This document shows, one piece after another, positions 23,197-33,133 of a DNA stretch of 64,000 nt (position 1 is its first letter; every line of letters begins with the position of its first letter). The translations under genes and the position numbers were made by a program. The notes under the pieces are model-generated. The model was not told the origin of the DNA. It ran no database searches and saw only the letters and a program-made list of their open reading frames with translations. Origin of the DNA: Phycisphaerae bacterium (GTDB lineage Bacteria > Planctomycetota > Phycisphaerae > Phycisphaerales > UBA1924); NCBI GenBank assembly GCA_022180725.1, contig BQMO01000001.1, forward strand, positions 62,001-126,000. Direction: 5' to 3'.

Positions 23197-25269
23197 CTAC
23201 GGAATGCCCGGCGAGGGTGACTCGAGTTCGGCCAAACGCCGTTCGATACGAGCCAAGTCCACCGGTCGCCCTTGTTCGTCGTACATCTGCGCCAACACCA
23301 AGAGAAACTGCCTGTTTTTCGGTTCCAACGTCGCGGCACGCTCGAGTTCGTCGATCGCCGCCCCAGGCTGGCCCGAGAAGTACAGCGCGCGGCCGTACCC
23401 CGCCCGGAGGATCGCCACGTCCGGATGCCGCTCGATGGCGCCGCGGAGAATCCCCAACGACCGCTCGATCTTCCCCAGGCCCATCAGCAGTTCGGACCCC
23501 CCGACCACCTGGATCGGCGTGGGTGGGCGTCGGACATTGCCCAACACCGTCTCCACCTCGGCCTCGCACGCGACAAGGTCGCCCTTCGCCCCCAGGAGCA
23601 CCGCCAGCCGCAACCGTGATCCGTTGATATCCGGGTACTGCGTGAGCACCGCGCGATACGTCTCGATCGCCTGATCGAGCGTGTCGTCCTGGAGCGCCCT
23701 GACTTGTTCCAGGCTGCGGACCAGTTCCTCGGCCGGCTCGACCATCTCCATCATCCGACGCAGATACCGCTCGCCCGCAGGCAAGTCTCCCGCCACGGCG
23801 CTGAGCCAGGACAATCGCACGTAGATCGCGGGCGGTGGCTGCCAGCCCCATCCGCCTTCCTTCCACGACAAGGCCCGCTCGTACTTCGCGCGGGCACGCT
23901 CGGCCAACGCCTTATCCTCCGCACGCGGCCGATAGCCCGGCGCGTACACCACTTCGGCGGGCACGCGAATCTGCGCGTCGATCAGGTCCGCCGAGTGCCG
24001 CTGCCACCGCACCCACCCCGACCAGCCTGCCATGGCCGAGAAAAGCACGACCCCCGCGGCAACGAGGCGCCCCGCCGTCGTCCATCGACCCGTGATCTTC
24101 AGTTGCAGGCTCTGGAGACGTACGCTCGGATCACGGAACAGCCGTGACAGTTTCCACGCGCCGAACGCGCCGATCATCGCCAACCCCGCGGCCATGAGCA
24201 GCGGCACAAGATCGAGAAACTGACGCAGCGCAACAAAATACGCGATCCCCGCGACGAAGACCCATGCCTCCTCCCACCAGGTCAGGTCGGGCGCGGGTCG
24301 GTCGATCTTTCCGGCCCGGGCCTCTTCGGTACGTGCCTTGGTCAAGGCCGATGGCTTCGCAAAGGAGAACGACAGCGCATCGTTGGGGCACACGCTCACG
24401 CAATCCATGCACTTCATGCACCCCGGGTCCATGACCATGCCGAAGTCGCGCACTTCCTGGTGCACGCGGACGTTGCTCGTGCACGCCGTAGTGCAGTGTC
24501 CGCAGTGGTTGCATGCGTCCGACACCACGATCCGTCCCACGCTCAGCCGATCCAGCGGCGCGAAGAACGCCCCGTACGGGCACCCATACGTGCAGAAGGC
24601 CTTGCTCCCGAGGAAGTACACGGTGGCGAACCCGCACACCAGCAGGAACGGCACGGCCACCGCCGGCCCGGCGAAGGTCGCCCAGAAGTTCTCGACGACA
24701 AAGTGCGGCTGAAGCCCCTCTTTCGGGAACGACGCCACGTCGGCCAGCCATTCCGGGCGGGGCATCTCCGCCCATCGCATCAGCGGGAACACCACCTCGC
24801 GCTTGAACGTCGGCCACACAAACATGTACAGCGCCAGCAGGAGCGCCCAGTACAGCGGAAGGCGAGAGCGGAACGGCCGGGGGCGCACGCCGAGCTTGTT
24901 CATCCAGTGGGCGCACAGGTCCTGCAACGCCACAACGTGGCACGCCCAGCCGCAGAAGTACCGCCCGAAGACAACGGTCGAGATCATCGCCGCGCAGAAC
25001 AGCACGAACCCCGCGTTGAGTTCGCCCTTCTCCAGCGTCGCCATCGACTCGCTCGGCTCAACCGGCGAGATGGTCTTCCCGTGCATCAGCCATTGGATGA
25101 TGTGGGCGGCCATCAGCACGTGCACGCCGATGAGCACCGCCGCGCGTTTCTTCCCCATCCGGCTCTTGCGTGGAAGGTTGGGGGTCGTCCGTCCTCCCGG
25201 CACCACCGGCAGCGACACCACACCCGAGTGGGCGGGGCCGCAGGACCGCGTCGTGGCCTTGGGGGTCAT
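23197..25269 (-). CDS. 4Fe-4S membrane protein (NapH/CcoG/NosR-like) fused to a TPR domain
   Basis: A 690-residue polytopic protein. The N-terminal half has several membrane helices (about 42-62, 84-103, 138-152, 200-220, 335-355, 365-385), the FGRYFCGWACH motif (101-111) and FCTYGCPYG (225-233) of NapH/CcoG/NosR electron-transfer proteins, and two ferredoxin sites CNHCGHCTTAC (253-263) and CMKCMDCVSVCP (284-295), enough for two 4Fe-4S clusters. After a further helix (about 410-425) the last 250 residues are tetratricopeptide-like, such as GYGRALYFSGQPGAAIDELE. It probably passes electrons from the quinol pool to an unknown periplasmic acceptor; none is encoded nearby. The fusion with TPRs is unusual. 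Confidence 0.85.
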   Translation of the reverse strand: MTPKATTRSCGPAHSGVVSLPVVPGGRTTPNLPRKSRMGKKRAAVLIGVHVLMAAHIIQWLMHGKTISPVEPSESMATLEKGELNAGFVLFCAAMISTVVFGRYFCGWACHVVALQDLCAHWMNKLGVRPRPFRSRLPLYWALLLALYMFVWPTFKREVVFPLMRWAEMPRPEWLADVASFPKEGLQPHFVVENFWATFAGPAVAVPFLLVCGFATVYFLGSKAFCTYGCPYGAFFAPLDRLSVGRIVVSDACNHCGHCTTACTSNVRVHQEVRDFGMVMDPGCMKCMDCVSVCPNDALSFSFAKPSALTKARTEEARAGKIDRPAPDLTWWEEAWVFVAGIAYFVALRQFLDLVPLLMAAGLAMIGAFGAWKLSRLFRDPSVRLQSLQLKITGRWTTAGRLVAAGVVLFSAMAGWSGWVRWQRHSADLIDAQIRVPAEVVYAPGYRPRAEDKALAERARAKYERALSWKEGGWGWQPPPAIYVRLSWLSAVAGDLPAGERYLRRMMEMVEPAEELVRSLEQVRALQDDTLDQAIETYRAVLTQYPDINGSRLRLAVLLGAKGDLVACEAEVETVLGNVRRPPTPIQVVGGSELLMGLGKIERSLGILRGAIERHPDVAILRAGYGRALYFSGQPGAAIDELERAATLEPKNRQFLLVLAQMYDEQGRPVDLARIERRLAELESPSPGIP

Positions 25270-25311
25270 GGCGTAGACGGTAGCGCGCCGATGCGTGCGT
25301 GGGCCGGCGCG

Positions 25312-25704
25312 TTACGCCGCGTTGCGACGGCGGATCACCACGCGCAGCCTCGCCAGCAGGCGATCCCGATCGGCTTCGCTCGCGAACTTGGTGAACGCCA
25401 CCGCCAACCGCACCGGGCCGGGTTCGCTTTCGTCCGCCCAGACGACGTTACCGGTCACGAACACCTCGCGCTGCGAGTCGGCCTCACCGCCGAACGACGC
25501 CGGCAACTCGATCCGCAGGCCCACGGTCGTTCCCGGAGCGATGTAGTCGTCGAGTTCAAACTGAATCCCGCCCTCGGAGAGGTCGTAGGAGTGCCCGTCG
25601 CGGCGGAACTTCCGCTCCCCGGCCAGGCGCACCGACACCGGGGTGTACATCGGGGGCACGTTCAGGCGTTCAAATCGGCGGCGATTCCCGGCGGCGTTGG
25701 TCAT
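25312..25704 (-). CDS. PilZ domain protein
   Basis: A 130-residue soluble protein consisting of one PilZ domain, a c-di-GMP receptor. The N-terminal RxxxR-type switch is RRRFERL and the second motif is DLSEGGIQFE (D/NxSxxG), both needed for c-di-GMP binding, followed by the beta-barrel with GNVVWADES. The start at the ATG at 25704 (MTNAAGNRRRFERL) leaves the arginine motif near the N-terminus, as usual; the upstream extension is dropped. It stands alone downstream of the 4Fe-4S gene on the same strand, 42 nt after it in coordinate order but upstream in transcription. Confidence 0.9.
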   Translation of the reverse strand: MTNAAGNRRRFERLNVPPMYTPVSVRLAGERKFRRDGHSYDLSEGGIQFELDDYIAPGTTVGLRIELPASFGGEADSQREVFVTGNVVWADESEPGPVRLAVAFTKFASEADRDRLLARLRVVIRRRNAA

Positions 25705-25835
25705 GATCGAACTCCAAGAAGCCACCGGTGTCGCCAGCCCGCGGGGCGGCTCCATTCCGGCGTCCTCTCGCCTATCGGGCCTTCCAAGGTCCGACTTGTG
25801 CGGTAATGGCCCTTTTCGTGCAGGTTTCGGCCGAT

Positions 25836-27038
25836 TCAGCGACCCCGAGGGATGACTCGTACCCCATCACCAATGCGATCACCCGGGTACACGATCACCC
25901 GATCGCCCGCGCGCAATCCTTCCTGGACATGCGCTTCAGATTCATTCCGACGCCCAATTGCCACATCGCGCCGAAACGCGCGGCCATTTTCCATCACAAA
26001 GACCGCCCAGGACGCCCCTCGGCGGAACAAGGCGGCGGTCGGCACCTTGAGCACGTCGCTCGATTCCCAGATCACCACGCGCGCCTCTACGCGAAAGCCG
26101 TCCCCCAGTCCACGCCGTGCATCGGGGGGGTCCATGATGTCGATGATGACATTGACGCGCTGCTCCTCGACGCCCAGCGCCGAGACTTTCGTGAACGCGG
26201 CGGGTTCCACGAGCCGGACCTGACCCCGCAACACCGCCTCCCCTCCCCATCGATGCAACTCCGCGGCCGCGCCGGGGCGGATGCCCACCGCGTCATTCGA
26301 CAGCACGTCCACCACGAGTTCCAAGTCCGCCGGATCGCCGATCTGCATGAGCGGCGTGCCGGTCTGGACCACCGCGCTGCTTTCCTGCATCACGCGCAGC
26401 ACTCGCCCGCTGATCGGCGCCAGGATTTCCAATCGCCATAGGGTGTCCTCGGAGGATGCGGTCGCACGCATCAGGGCCGTCCGGGCGAGGTCGAGTTCGA
26501 ACCGCGCGATCTCCTGTTCGAACCCCGCCGCGCGATCGTCTTCCCGTCGCATGGAGGCTTCCGAGGCGGCCCGGGTAAGTTCGAGTTCCGCGGCGGCGCC
26601 TTGGCGCTGGGCATCGCGCAGGCGCGCGAGTTCCGCCTGCGCAAGTTCATACGCGGTCGCGGCGCGTGATCGGGCGGCCTCGGCCCGCAAACTGGCCGCC
26701 TCCGCCGCGTGAACACGCGCCGTCGCCGCCGCTCGTTCTCTCGGGTCGAGCAGCGAAGGGTCCGCCGGCTCGATGGATGCCAGCACTGTCTCCCCCGCCA
26801 GTACCATGTCGCCTTCACGGAGCGTGACCCGCGCGAGTTTTCCCGCGAGCGGCGCCGAAACGACATACCTCTCCTTGATCCGCGTCCGGCCGTCTTCATC
26901 GACCGTGATCCGAAGCGGCCCGGCCTCCACGACGCCAACCTCGACCGCCTCGGGCGCCGGCCAGAGCAGGAACGTGAGCATCGCGGCCAGGCTCAGCACG
27001 ACCAGCATCACGAGGATGCGTTGGCTCATTCGGTTCAT
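25836..27038 (-). CDS. HlyD/RND-type periplasmic adaptor of an ABC efflux system
   Basis: A 400-residue membrane fusion protein. An N-terminal membrane anchor (about 8-27, ILVMLVVLSLAAMLTFLLW) precedes a first lipoyl half (RYVVSAPLAGKLARVTLREG), a long Ala/Arg/Glu alpha-hairpin (about 95-200), the second lipoyl half (LEILAPISGRVLRVMQE), a beta-barrel (GQVRLVEPAAFTKVSALGVE) and a membrane-proximal domain with VPTAALFRRGASWAVFVMENG. It begins 3 nt after the FtsX-type permease stop and thus belongs to the ATPase-permease-adaptor operon, as in MacAB-like exporters. Substrate unknown. No outer-membrane TolC homologue is in the window. Confidence 0.9.
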   Translation of the reverse strand: MNRMSQRILVMLVVLSLAAMLTFLLWPAPEAVEVGVVEAGPLRITVDEDGRTRIKERYVVSAPLAGKLARVTLREGDMVLAGETVLASIEPADPSLLDPRERAAATARVHAAEAASLRAEAARSRAATAYELAQAELARLRDAQRQGAAAELELTRAASEASMRREDDRAAGFEQEIARFELDLARTALMRATASSEDTLWRLEILAPISGRVLRVMQESSAVVQTGTPLMQIGDPADLELVVDVLSNDAVGIRPGAAAELHRWGGEAVLRGQVRLVEPAAFTKVSALGVEEQRVNVIIDIMDPPDARRGLGDGFRVEARVVIWESSDVLKVPTAALFRRGASWAVFVMENGRAFRRDVAIGRRNESEAHVQEGLRAGDRVIVYPGDRIGDGVRVIPRGR

Positions 27039-27041
27039 GCA

Positions 27042-29408
27042 TCATCCCTTGCTCTTGAGGACTTCGATCAGGTCCAAACGATGAATGCCGCGACGAAGCA
27101 CCAGCACCGCGACAGCCAGCGCCGCAAAAATAGCGATCGTGCCGAAGGCGTACGTGCCCGGGTCGATCATCGCCGGGATGCGGTGCGTTTCCGTACGCAT
27201 CGCGGACGCGGCGTACAACGTCAAGAGCCGACCCAGCACCAGTCCGATGGGTATCGCGAGCACCGTCAAGGTCGCCAGTTCCCCGGCAATCACCGTGAGG
27301 ACTTCGCGCCGCGTGAATCCCAGAATCCGCATCGTCGCGAGTTCGTGGGCGCGTTCCGCGAGCGCCACACGGGCGCTATTAAAGATCACGCCGAACGCGA
27401 TGGTCGACGCGAAGATCAGGTTGAACGCCCGCATGATCAGGATGTTTCTCGCGAACGTCTCGCGAAAGATCACCCTCGCCGCATCCTTGACGGTCACGCC
27501 CGCGACACCGGGGGTTTCCTTCAGCATGGCATACAGCTCCGCGCCGCGGACCGAATCCACGGTCAGGTTCGCCCCGGAGATCACCGCCCCCTCGCGCATC
27601 AGACGATTCAAACCGTCCCGGCTGAGGTACACGCCGGTGCCCATGTACGTCGGCACCCGTCCCGCCACCATCATCGTGCGCTCGGGGCGTGGTCCCTCGA
27701 GGACTTCCACGCGCACGGTATCGCCAGGCCGCACCCTCAGCATGTCCGCCATCGAGTCGCTCAGGAGCAATCCTTCCGCGGGCATTCCGATCGGGACTTC
27801 GCGATCCGAGATCACACGGTTCAAGGTTGGCGTGCCGACTAACCCCATCAGGGGCTCGCGTCGTGAGTGGTGCTGGGATCGAAGTCGTGCCGGAACCGCC
27901 CGGAACGGTTCCGTCGTGATCACGCCCGGCAATCGGGCCAGGGCATGCACCGCGGCGGGCGACGCCGGCTCATTGAACACCACGGTGAGGTGCTGACGCT
28001 GCGATAGACGGAACTGAAAATCCATGAGATAGTTCACGGCGCCGTGCGCGTACGACCCCATGATGAGAACGGCGAGCGCCAACGCGATCCCCAGGACGGT
28101 CATCGCCGCACGCACGGGCTGCCGCTCCAGGTGACGAACCACCATCCGTCCCATCGGGCTGATCACCCCCGTGATGCCCATGCGCTGCATGAGCGTGATC
28201 CTGTAGTCGGTAGGTGCGGGCGGGCGCATCGCCTGCGCCGGCGGAAGTGCCGCGGCCCGGGCGATGGCCGTGTAGGTGCCAAGGACAGACGCCCCGGCGC
28301 CGGCCGCGATCGCCAGGACCACGCCGGGCTTATACAGTGAAAACTCGAGCGTGGGAAATCGGAAAAACTGCGTATACAGGCGTGTGACCGTGAGGCCCAG
28401 GCGCCACCCGAGCAGCATCCCCAGCAGCGAACCGACGCACGCCACGACGAGCACCATGAGGAGGTAATGTCGGGCGACCTGCCCGGTCGTATACCCGAAC
28501 GCGCGGAGTGTCGCCGCCTGTTCCCGTTGTGTCTGGATCAACCTTGAAAACGCGATGTTGAGGATGAACGCCGCCGCGGTCAGAAAGATCGCCGGCGGGA
28601 TCACCGCCATGCCCCGCAGTTGGGACATTTCGTCGGTGATGTACCGGTGGGACGTTTGGTCATTCCGCCCGTAGGCGCCGCCGCCGCCATATTCCCGCAG
28701 CACGCCATCGACCGCGTCGATGACCGCGGCACGTTCGACGCCCGGGCTGATCGCGAACACCGCATCATTGAACGACCCGTCAAGATCGAACGCGGGCGCC
28801 AGTTCCCGGTACGGTATCCAGAACACGCCGAAGCGCCGGTCGTCCGGGAGCAGTTCCCCGGGTCGAATCTGGTAGATGTACTCCGGTGAAAGGGCAACCC
28901 CCACGATCGTCAGCCGCTGCAACCGACCATGCATGACCGCGGCAACATCCTGCCCGAGGGCGAACCCGTGCGCCTCCATGAATCCCTCGTTCGCGATCAC
29001 CTCGCCCGCACGGCCCGGCTCGGGGAATCTCCCACGGCGCAGGTAAAGTTCTGAGAGCCCGAACGGCGGCGCATCGGGGATGGAGATAATCCGTCCTGTC
29101 GCCGGTTCGAGCAGCCCCGGAACGTTGAGGTTGACATCCACCACGACCCGGGTGACCACGCGCTGGACGCCCGGTACCTCTGCCAGGCGTGCCGCGACCG
29201 TGCGCGGCGCCCGCTTCAATCCCGCAAAGATGTGCGGAAAGCGGTGCGCGTCGTAATAACTATCCATGGCACGTCGCAGCGACTCCAGCGCCGACAGCGA
29301 CATCGTGATCGCGCCGATCCCGACACACATGACCAGCGCGGCGGCCAGCAGCGGCGCCCATTGACGCCCCAGGTCTCGGAGCAGTTTCCGCTGCAAGGCC
29401 GTCACCAT
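27042..29408 (-). CDS. FtsX-family ABC transporter permease
   Basis: A 788-residue permease with one N-terminal membrane helix (about 18-38), a large extracytoplasmic domain, three helices near 270-390, a second long periplasmic segment, and three C-terminal helices (about 655-770). The block [16 protein letters not shown] and its C-terminal counterpart [17 protein letters not shown] are the coupling motifs of duplicated FtsX domains. This 2 x FtsX architecture is found in YvrN/DevC-like and LolCE-like exporters that move lipids, lipoproteins or peptides out. It overlaps the ATPase gene by 7 nt. Substrate cannot be told. Confidence 0.9.
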   Translation of the reverse strand: MVTALQRKLLRDLGRQWAPLLAAALVMCVGIGAITMSLSALESLRRAMDSYYDAHRFPHIFAGLKRAPRTVAARLAEVPGVQRVVTRVVVDVNLNVPGLLEPATGRIISIPDAPPFGLSELYLRRGRFPEPGRAGEVIANEGFMEAHGFALGQDVAAVMHGRLQRLTIVGVALSPEYIYQIRPGELLPDDRRFGVFWIPYRELAPAFDLDGSFNDAVFAISPGVERAAVIDAVDGVLREYGGGGAYGRNDQTSHRYITDEMSQLRGMAVIPPAIFLTAAAFILNIAFSRLIQTQREQAATLRAFGYTTGQVARHYLLMVLVVACVGSLLGMLLGWRLGLTVTRLYTQFFRFPTLEFSLYKPGVVLAIAAGAGASVLGTYTAIARAAALPPAQAMRPPAPTDYRITLMQRMGITGVISPMGRMVVRHLERQPVRAAMTVLGIALALAVLIMGSYAHGAVNYLMDFQFRLSQRQHLTVVFNEPASPAAVHALARLPGVITTEPFRAVPARLRSQHHSRREPLMGLVGTPTLNRVISDREVPIGMPAEGLLLSDSMADMLRVRPGDTVRVEVLEGPRPERTMMVAGRVPTYMGTGVYLSRDGLNRLMREGAVISGANLTVDSVRGAELYAMLKETPGVAGVTVKDAARVIFRETFARNILIMRAFNLIFASTIAFGVIFNSARVALAERAHELATMRILGFTRREVLTVIAGELATLTVLAIPIGLVLGRLLTLYAASAMRTETHRIPAMIDPGTYAFGTIAIFAALAVAVLVLRRGIHRLDLIEVLKSKG

Positions 29409-30187
29409 GCGAGCGATCCCGTCGAAGCCTTGACCGCGTTCCGTCGGATCGAGGCGATACGCCCGCCCGAGAGAGTGACGACTCGATCCGCGATGGACGC
29501 GATCATCGCGTTGTGCGTGATGACCGCCGTGAGCGTGCCCAACTCGCGGTTGACCCGCGCCAGGGCTTCGAGCACCATCACCCCCGTGGTGACGTCCAAC
29601 GCGCCCGTGGGCTCATCGCAGAGCAGAACGTCCGGACGCTTCGCGACCGCTCGCGCAATCGCCACGCGCTGCTGCTCGCCCCCGGACAGTTGCGATGGAA
29701 AATGGTCCGCACGGTTGCCCAGGCCGACCAGTTCGAGAGCCTCCCTCGGGTTCATGGGGGACGATGCAATCTCCGTCACAAGCCCAACATTCTCCGCGGC
29801 GGTCAGACTCGGGATGAGGTTGTAGAACTGAAACACAAACCCGACGTGTTCGCGGCGATAGCGCGTGAGCGACGCTTCGTCATACGCCGAGAGATCATGA
29901 TCCAGATAGTGCACCCGACCCGACGTCGGCACGTCGAGCCCGCCGAGAATATTGAGCAACGTGCTCTTCCCGCTGCCCGAGGGGCCCAGGAGGACGACAA
30001 ACTCCCCGCGGTAGAGGTCGAGGTCCACTCCGTTGAGCGCGTGAATCTCGACCTCGCCCATACGGTACATCTTCGTCAATCCACGCGCCGAGAATACCGC
30101 GGTTGGATCGTCGGGCATGACGTTGGCGACGAACCTCTCCTCAACGTTGGAGGGAGACCGTCCGGGCTTCTGAGCCTGGTCGTGCAT
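29402..30187 (-). CDS. ABC transporter ATP-binding protein (LolD/MacB-like)
   Basis: A 261-residue nucleotide-binding domain. Walker [11 protein letters not shown] loop [13 protein letters not shown], signature [14 protein letters not shown], Walker [14 protein letters not shown] and the H-loop region AVITHN are all intact. The VFQFYNL/ENV pattern is that of the LolD/MacB/DevA group working with FtsX permeases, and such a permease overlaps its 3' end. The first 23 residues could be dropped if the ATG at 30118 is used. It begins 27 nt after the stop of the Ser/Thr kinase gene, so the kinase may be in the same transcript. Confidence 0.93.
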   Translation of the reverse strand: MHDQAQKPGRSPSNVEERFVANVMPDDPTAVFSARGLTKMYRMGEVEIHALNGVDLDLYRGEFVVLLGPSGSGKSTLLNILGGLDVPTSGRVHYLDHDLSAYDEASLTRYRREHVGFVFQFYNLIPSLTAAENVGLVTEIASSPMNPREALELVGLGNRADHFPSQLSGGEQQRVAIARAVAKRPDVLLCDEPTGALDVTTGVMVLEALARVNRELGTLTAVITHNAMIASIADRVVTLSGGRIASIRRNAVKASTGSLAW

Positions 30188-30214
30188 CCGTGCACTGTAA
30201 CGCCTGCCCTGCCC

Positions 30215-32509
30215 TTACGGCATTCGCACCCGTACCGCCGCCGCCTTCTCCGGCTGCCCCGCGGCCTCATAGAACTTCGCGAATGATTCGAGCACGCTCC
30301 GCCGGCGGGCCTTGGTGTCGGGATCATCCCCCTCGCACGCGGCCAGGGCGGCCTCGAAGGCTCCCTCGGCCGGCGCGGTCCTGCCCGCCGCCGCCAACGC
30401 CCGCGCGTGTTTCACGTGTCCCTGCACGATCATGGGATGCTGCGGGTTCAACGGGCCATACAGCCGTGCGTACGTCTCCGCGACTTCACCCGCGAGCGTC
30501 ACGGCCTGGTCGAGATCGCCGGGGTTGTTGCGTCGTATGAGGCAATCGGCCATGTGGCTCTTGATGAGGCTGCCTGCGATGTTGCCCTCGCCCCCCAGGC
30601 GCAGCCGCGCCGCGGCCCGGGCCGAGTTGAGCAACGCCAGTGCGTCGTCCCACCGCTCCTGCTGCTTGGCGACGAAGGCCAGGCTCGTCTGGTATTCGGC
30701 GACTTCAAGCGTATCGGGCGCGAGCCGCTTCACCCGGTCGAGGGCCTTGGAGTACCACGCGATGGCTTCGTCGTACCGTTCCAGGTAGGCGTACGCCCGG
30801 CCCGTCATGTGCTCGACCCGGGCCACGGGCAGGCTTTCTTCGCCGTGGACGCCCTTGCGGATCGCTAGTGCCTTCTCCAACTGTCGCAGCGACGCTTCGT
30901 ACTCCTTCTTCGCGGTGCGGAGTTCCGAGAGGCTCTCGTAACTCTCCGCGAGGTCGGCCGACACGCCGCTCGGGCCGGCCGCACGTTGGCGCAGGTCCAG
31001 CGCTCGCTCGAACGCCGCGTCGGCGAGGTCCAGCCGATTCATCGCGAGGTAGGCCCGCCCGATGGCATCGAGCACCGCCGCGTGGACCAGCGGCTCGGCC
31101 CCCAACTCGCCCGCGGCCCGGAGGTCGCCCTGCCGCAGCAGTTCGATGATCGCCTGCGGGCCGGTGCCTTTCAGGAGCGACGCCTCGGCGTGGCTGAACA
31201 ACCCGTTGACAAACTCCGAGACGCGTTGGGCCTTGCGTGCTTCCCGCTCGGCCCCGGCGCGCGCCGTCTCCGCCTCGCCCCGGCGTGTTTCGGCTACCGA
31301 TTTCGCCGTTCGCTCGCCTTCCAGCGCCGTTTCGGCCTGACGCCAGTACGTAAACGACACCACAAACCCGACCGTCAACGAGGCCGCGACCGCCACGATG
31401 GCCGCCGCCAGCACCCGCCGCTGGGCCACGGCCTTTCGCACGAGGTAGAGCACGCTGTCCCGCTTGGCCTCGATGGGCGCACCCGTCAGATAGTTGCGGA
31501 TGTCGCGCCCGAGTTCGCCCGCGTTCTGGTATCGCCGCTCGCGTTCCTTCGACAGTGCCTTGAGGATGATCGTTTCGACCTCGTCGTTGATCTTCCCGCC
31601 CACGGTGCTCGGGCGCGCGGGGATGGCCTTCTCGATGTTCTCGAGCACCTCCCGGAGCATCCCCACGACCGCGTACGGGAAGTGGTTCGTGAGCGCCTTG
31701 TACAGCATGACGCCCAGCGAGTACACGTCCGTCCGCACGTCGATCTTCGAGATGTCCCCCACCGCCTGCTCGGGGCTGGCCCACGCCGGCGAGCCGATGA
31801 ACTGCCCGGTGACTGTCATCAACTCCGGCGAATCGCCCCCCAGCACGCTCGACCCGGCCACTTTGGCCAGCCCGAAGTCGAGGATGTGCGGCTCGCCGTT
31901 CGCGTCCACCCGGATGTTCGTGGGCTTCAGGTCGCGGTGGATTACCCCGTTCAGATGCGCGGAGTTGACCGCCTCGCAGATTTTCGCGAAAAGCGCGAGG
32001 ATCTCCTTGGTGTCGGGCTTCGCGTCTTCCAGGTATCGGTCGAGCGTTTTCCCCGAGATGTAGTCCATCACGAAGAAGTGCATCCCGCCCTTATCCGGGG
32101 GGAGAACGCCGCTGTCGTGCACCGTCACGATGTTCGGGTGGTTGAGCTGCGCCAAGACCTCGACCTCGCGGTCGAACCGCGCCTTCTCCTTGTGCCCGGC
32201 AAACGGGCCATCCTTCATGACCTTGATGGCGGCCTTGCGTTTCGTGCTCTTGTGGATGGCCTGGTAGACCACGCCCTGCCCGCCGCGGTGAATCTCACGG
32301 ATGATGATGTACCCGGGGAAGAGGTCGGGCGGAATACCCGCCAAGGCCTGCACGCCACCCGTGGGTGTTGGGCTGATGCCGGCCGCCGCGGGCGAGGCGC
32401 CCAGTTGACGCAGCGCCGCCTCGATCAGCGGGTCTTCGCTGCTCTCTCGCTTCGACGACGGTACCGGCTCGGGGGCGTCGCTCGGGTTGGTGGGAAGGTC
32501 ATCGGGCAC
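30215..32509 (-). CDS. Serine/threonine protein kinase with transmembrane helix and TPR sensor domain
   Basis: A 764-residue Hanks-type kinase. The kinase domain (about 67-340) has a Gly loop RGGQGVVYQA, the ATP-binding Lys96 (AAIKVMKDG), catalytic loop HRDLKPTN, metal-binding DFGLAK and activation segment ending GSPAWASPEQ. A membrane helix follows (about 368-390, RVLAAAIVAVAASLTVGFVVSFTYW), then a coiled coil and a C-terminal series of tetratricopeptide repeats (about 450-760), for example AYAYLERYDEAIAWYSKAL. This is the common planctomycete form, in which the TPR part lies outside. It directly precedes the ABC efflux genes, suggesting a shared response, which is inference. Confidence 0.93.
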   Translation of the reverse strand: MPDDLPTNPSDAPEPVPSSKRESSEDPLIEAALRQLGASPAAAGISPTPTGGVQALAGIPPDLFPGYIIIREIHRGGQGVVYQAIHKSTKRKAAIKVMKDGPFAGHKEKARFDREVEVLAQLNHPNIVTVHDSGVLPPDKGGMHFFVMDYISGKTLDRYLEDAKPDTKEILALFAKICEAVNSAHLNGVIHRDLKPTNIRVDANGEPHILDFGLAKVAGSSVLGGDSPELMTVTGQFIGSPAWASPEQAVGDISKIDVRTDVYSLGVMLYKALTNHFPYAVVGMLREVLENIEKAIPARPSTVGGKINDEVETIILKALSKERERRYQNAGELGRDIRNYLTGAPIEAKRDSVLYLVRKAVAQRRVLAAAIVAVAASLTVGFVVSFTYWRQAETALEGERTAKSVAETRRGEAETARAGAEREARKAQRVSEFVNGLFSHAEASLLKGTGPQAIIELLRQGDLRAAGELGAEPLVHAAVLDAIGRAYLAMNRLDLADAAFERALDLRQRAAGPSGVSADLAESYESLSELRTAKKEYEASLRQLEKALAIRKGVHGEESLPVARVEHMTGRAYAYLERYDEAIAWYSKALDRVKRLAPDTLEVAEYQTSLAFVAKQQERWDDALALLNSARAAARLRLGGEGNIAGSLIKSHMADCLIRRNNPGDLDQAVTLAGEVAETYARLYGPLNPQHPMIVQGHVKHARALAAAGRTAPAEGAFEAALAACEGDDPDTKARRRSVLESFAKFYEAAGQPEKAAAVRVRMP

Positions 32510-32615
32510 GGGTACACCCTCGGCGCATCGCTCGCGCGTCTCCCGGGCAGCGACGCCACCCCGGAACCACTCACGCGGAAACGTCCCGTGTTGTACGCCG
32601 CGAGTTCGGACCCCG

Positions 32616-33050
32616 TCAGGAGGTCGCCGGATTGGTAACCACCTGCACTGTTAGCCCGGACACCGTCACCCCCATCCGGGCTTCGAGTTCGCGGATGATG
32701 TCGGGCGAAATGCCCGCCAGAAGCCGGTCGGAGAGGTCCTCAGGAGCATCAACAACCCGCCCGTCCGGCGTCGTTACGTGCACGTGCGGCTCCGTGATGG
32801 CGTCGTAACGGCAGGCGCCTGATGATGGAATCCGCCTCGCCAGCCCAACGCCGAGGAATGCATCGAGCGTGTTGTACACGGTTGCAAGGCTGATGTTCGG
32901 GTCTTGGACGTGCAGGGTCTGGTAGAGTTCCTCGGCGGTCGGGTGGGAGTTTGTCGCCGAGAGTTCCGCGTACACGATTTCCCGCTGATGCGTGCATCGC
33001 AGGTCGTGACGCCGGAATAACTCGCGGATGTGATCGGGTTCGGCTCGCAT
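32616..33050 (-). CDS. Fur/PerR-family transcriptional regulator without structural-zinc cysteines
   Basis: A 144-residue Fur-superfamily repressor. The winged helix has NSHPTAEELYQTL and SLATVYNTLDAF, the DNA-recognition part. The regulatory metal site is PerR-like: His of HPTAEE, Asp of RYD, the two His in EPHVHV and Asp of VVD. The CxxC pairs that bind structural zinc in most Fur proteins are missing, and the C-terminus ends without any Cys. The ATG at 33050 is chosen (GGGGGG 6-8 nt upstream); the longer frame starts with TTG and is unsupported. It is divergent from the membrane-protein gene at 33134, sharing an 83-bp spacer. Confidence 0.88.
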   Translation of the reverse strand: MRAEPDHIRELFRRHDLRCTHQREIVYAELSATNSHPTAEELYQTLHVQDPNISLATVYNTLDAFLGVGLARRIPSSGACRYDAITEPHVHVTTPDGRVVDAPEDLSDRLLAGISPDIIRELEARMGVTVSGLTVQVVTNPATS

Positions 33051-33133
33051 CTGAATCCCCCCGCTTCGTCCAACGGTTGAATCATTGGCCTCTTGCAATC
33101 GCCCGGCCAAACGACCGGGATTGGAACCGAGTC

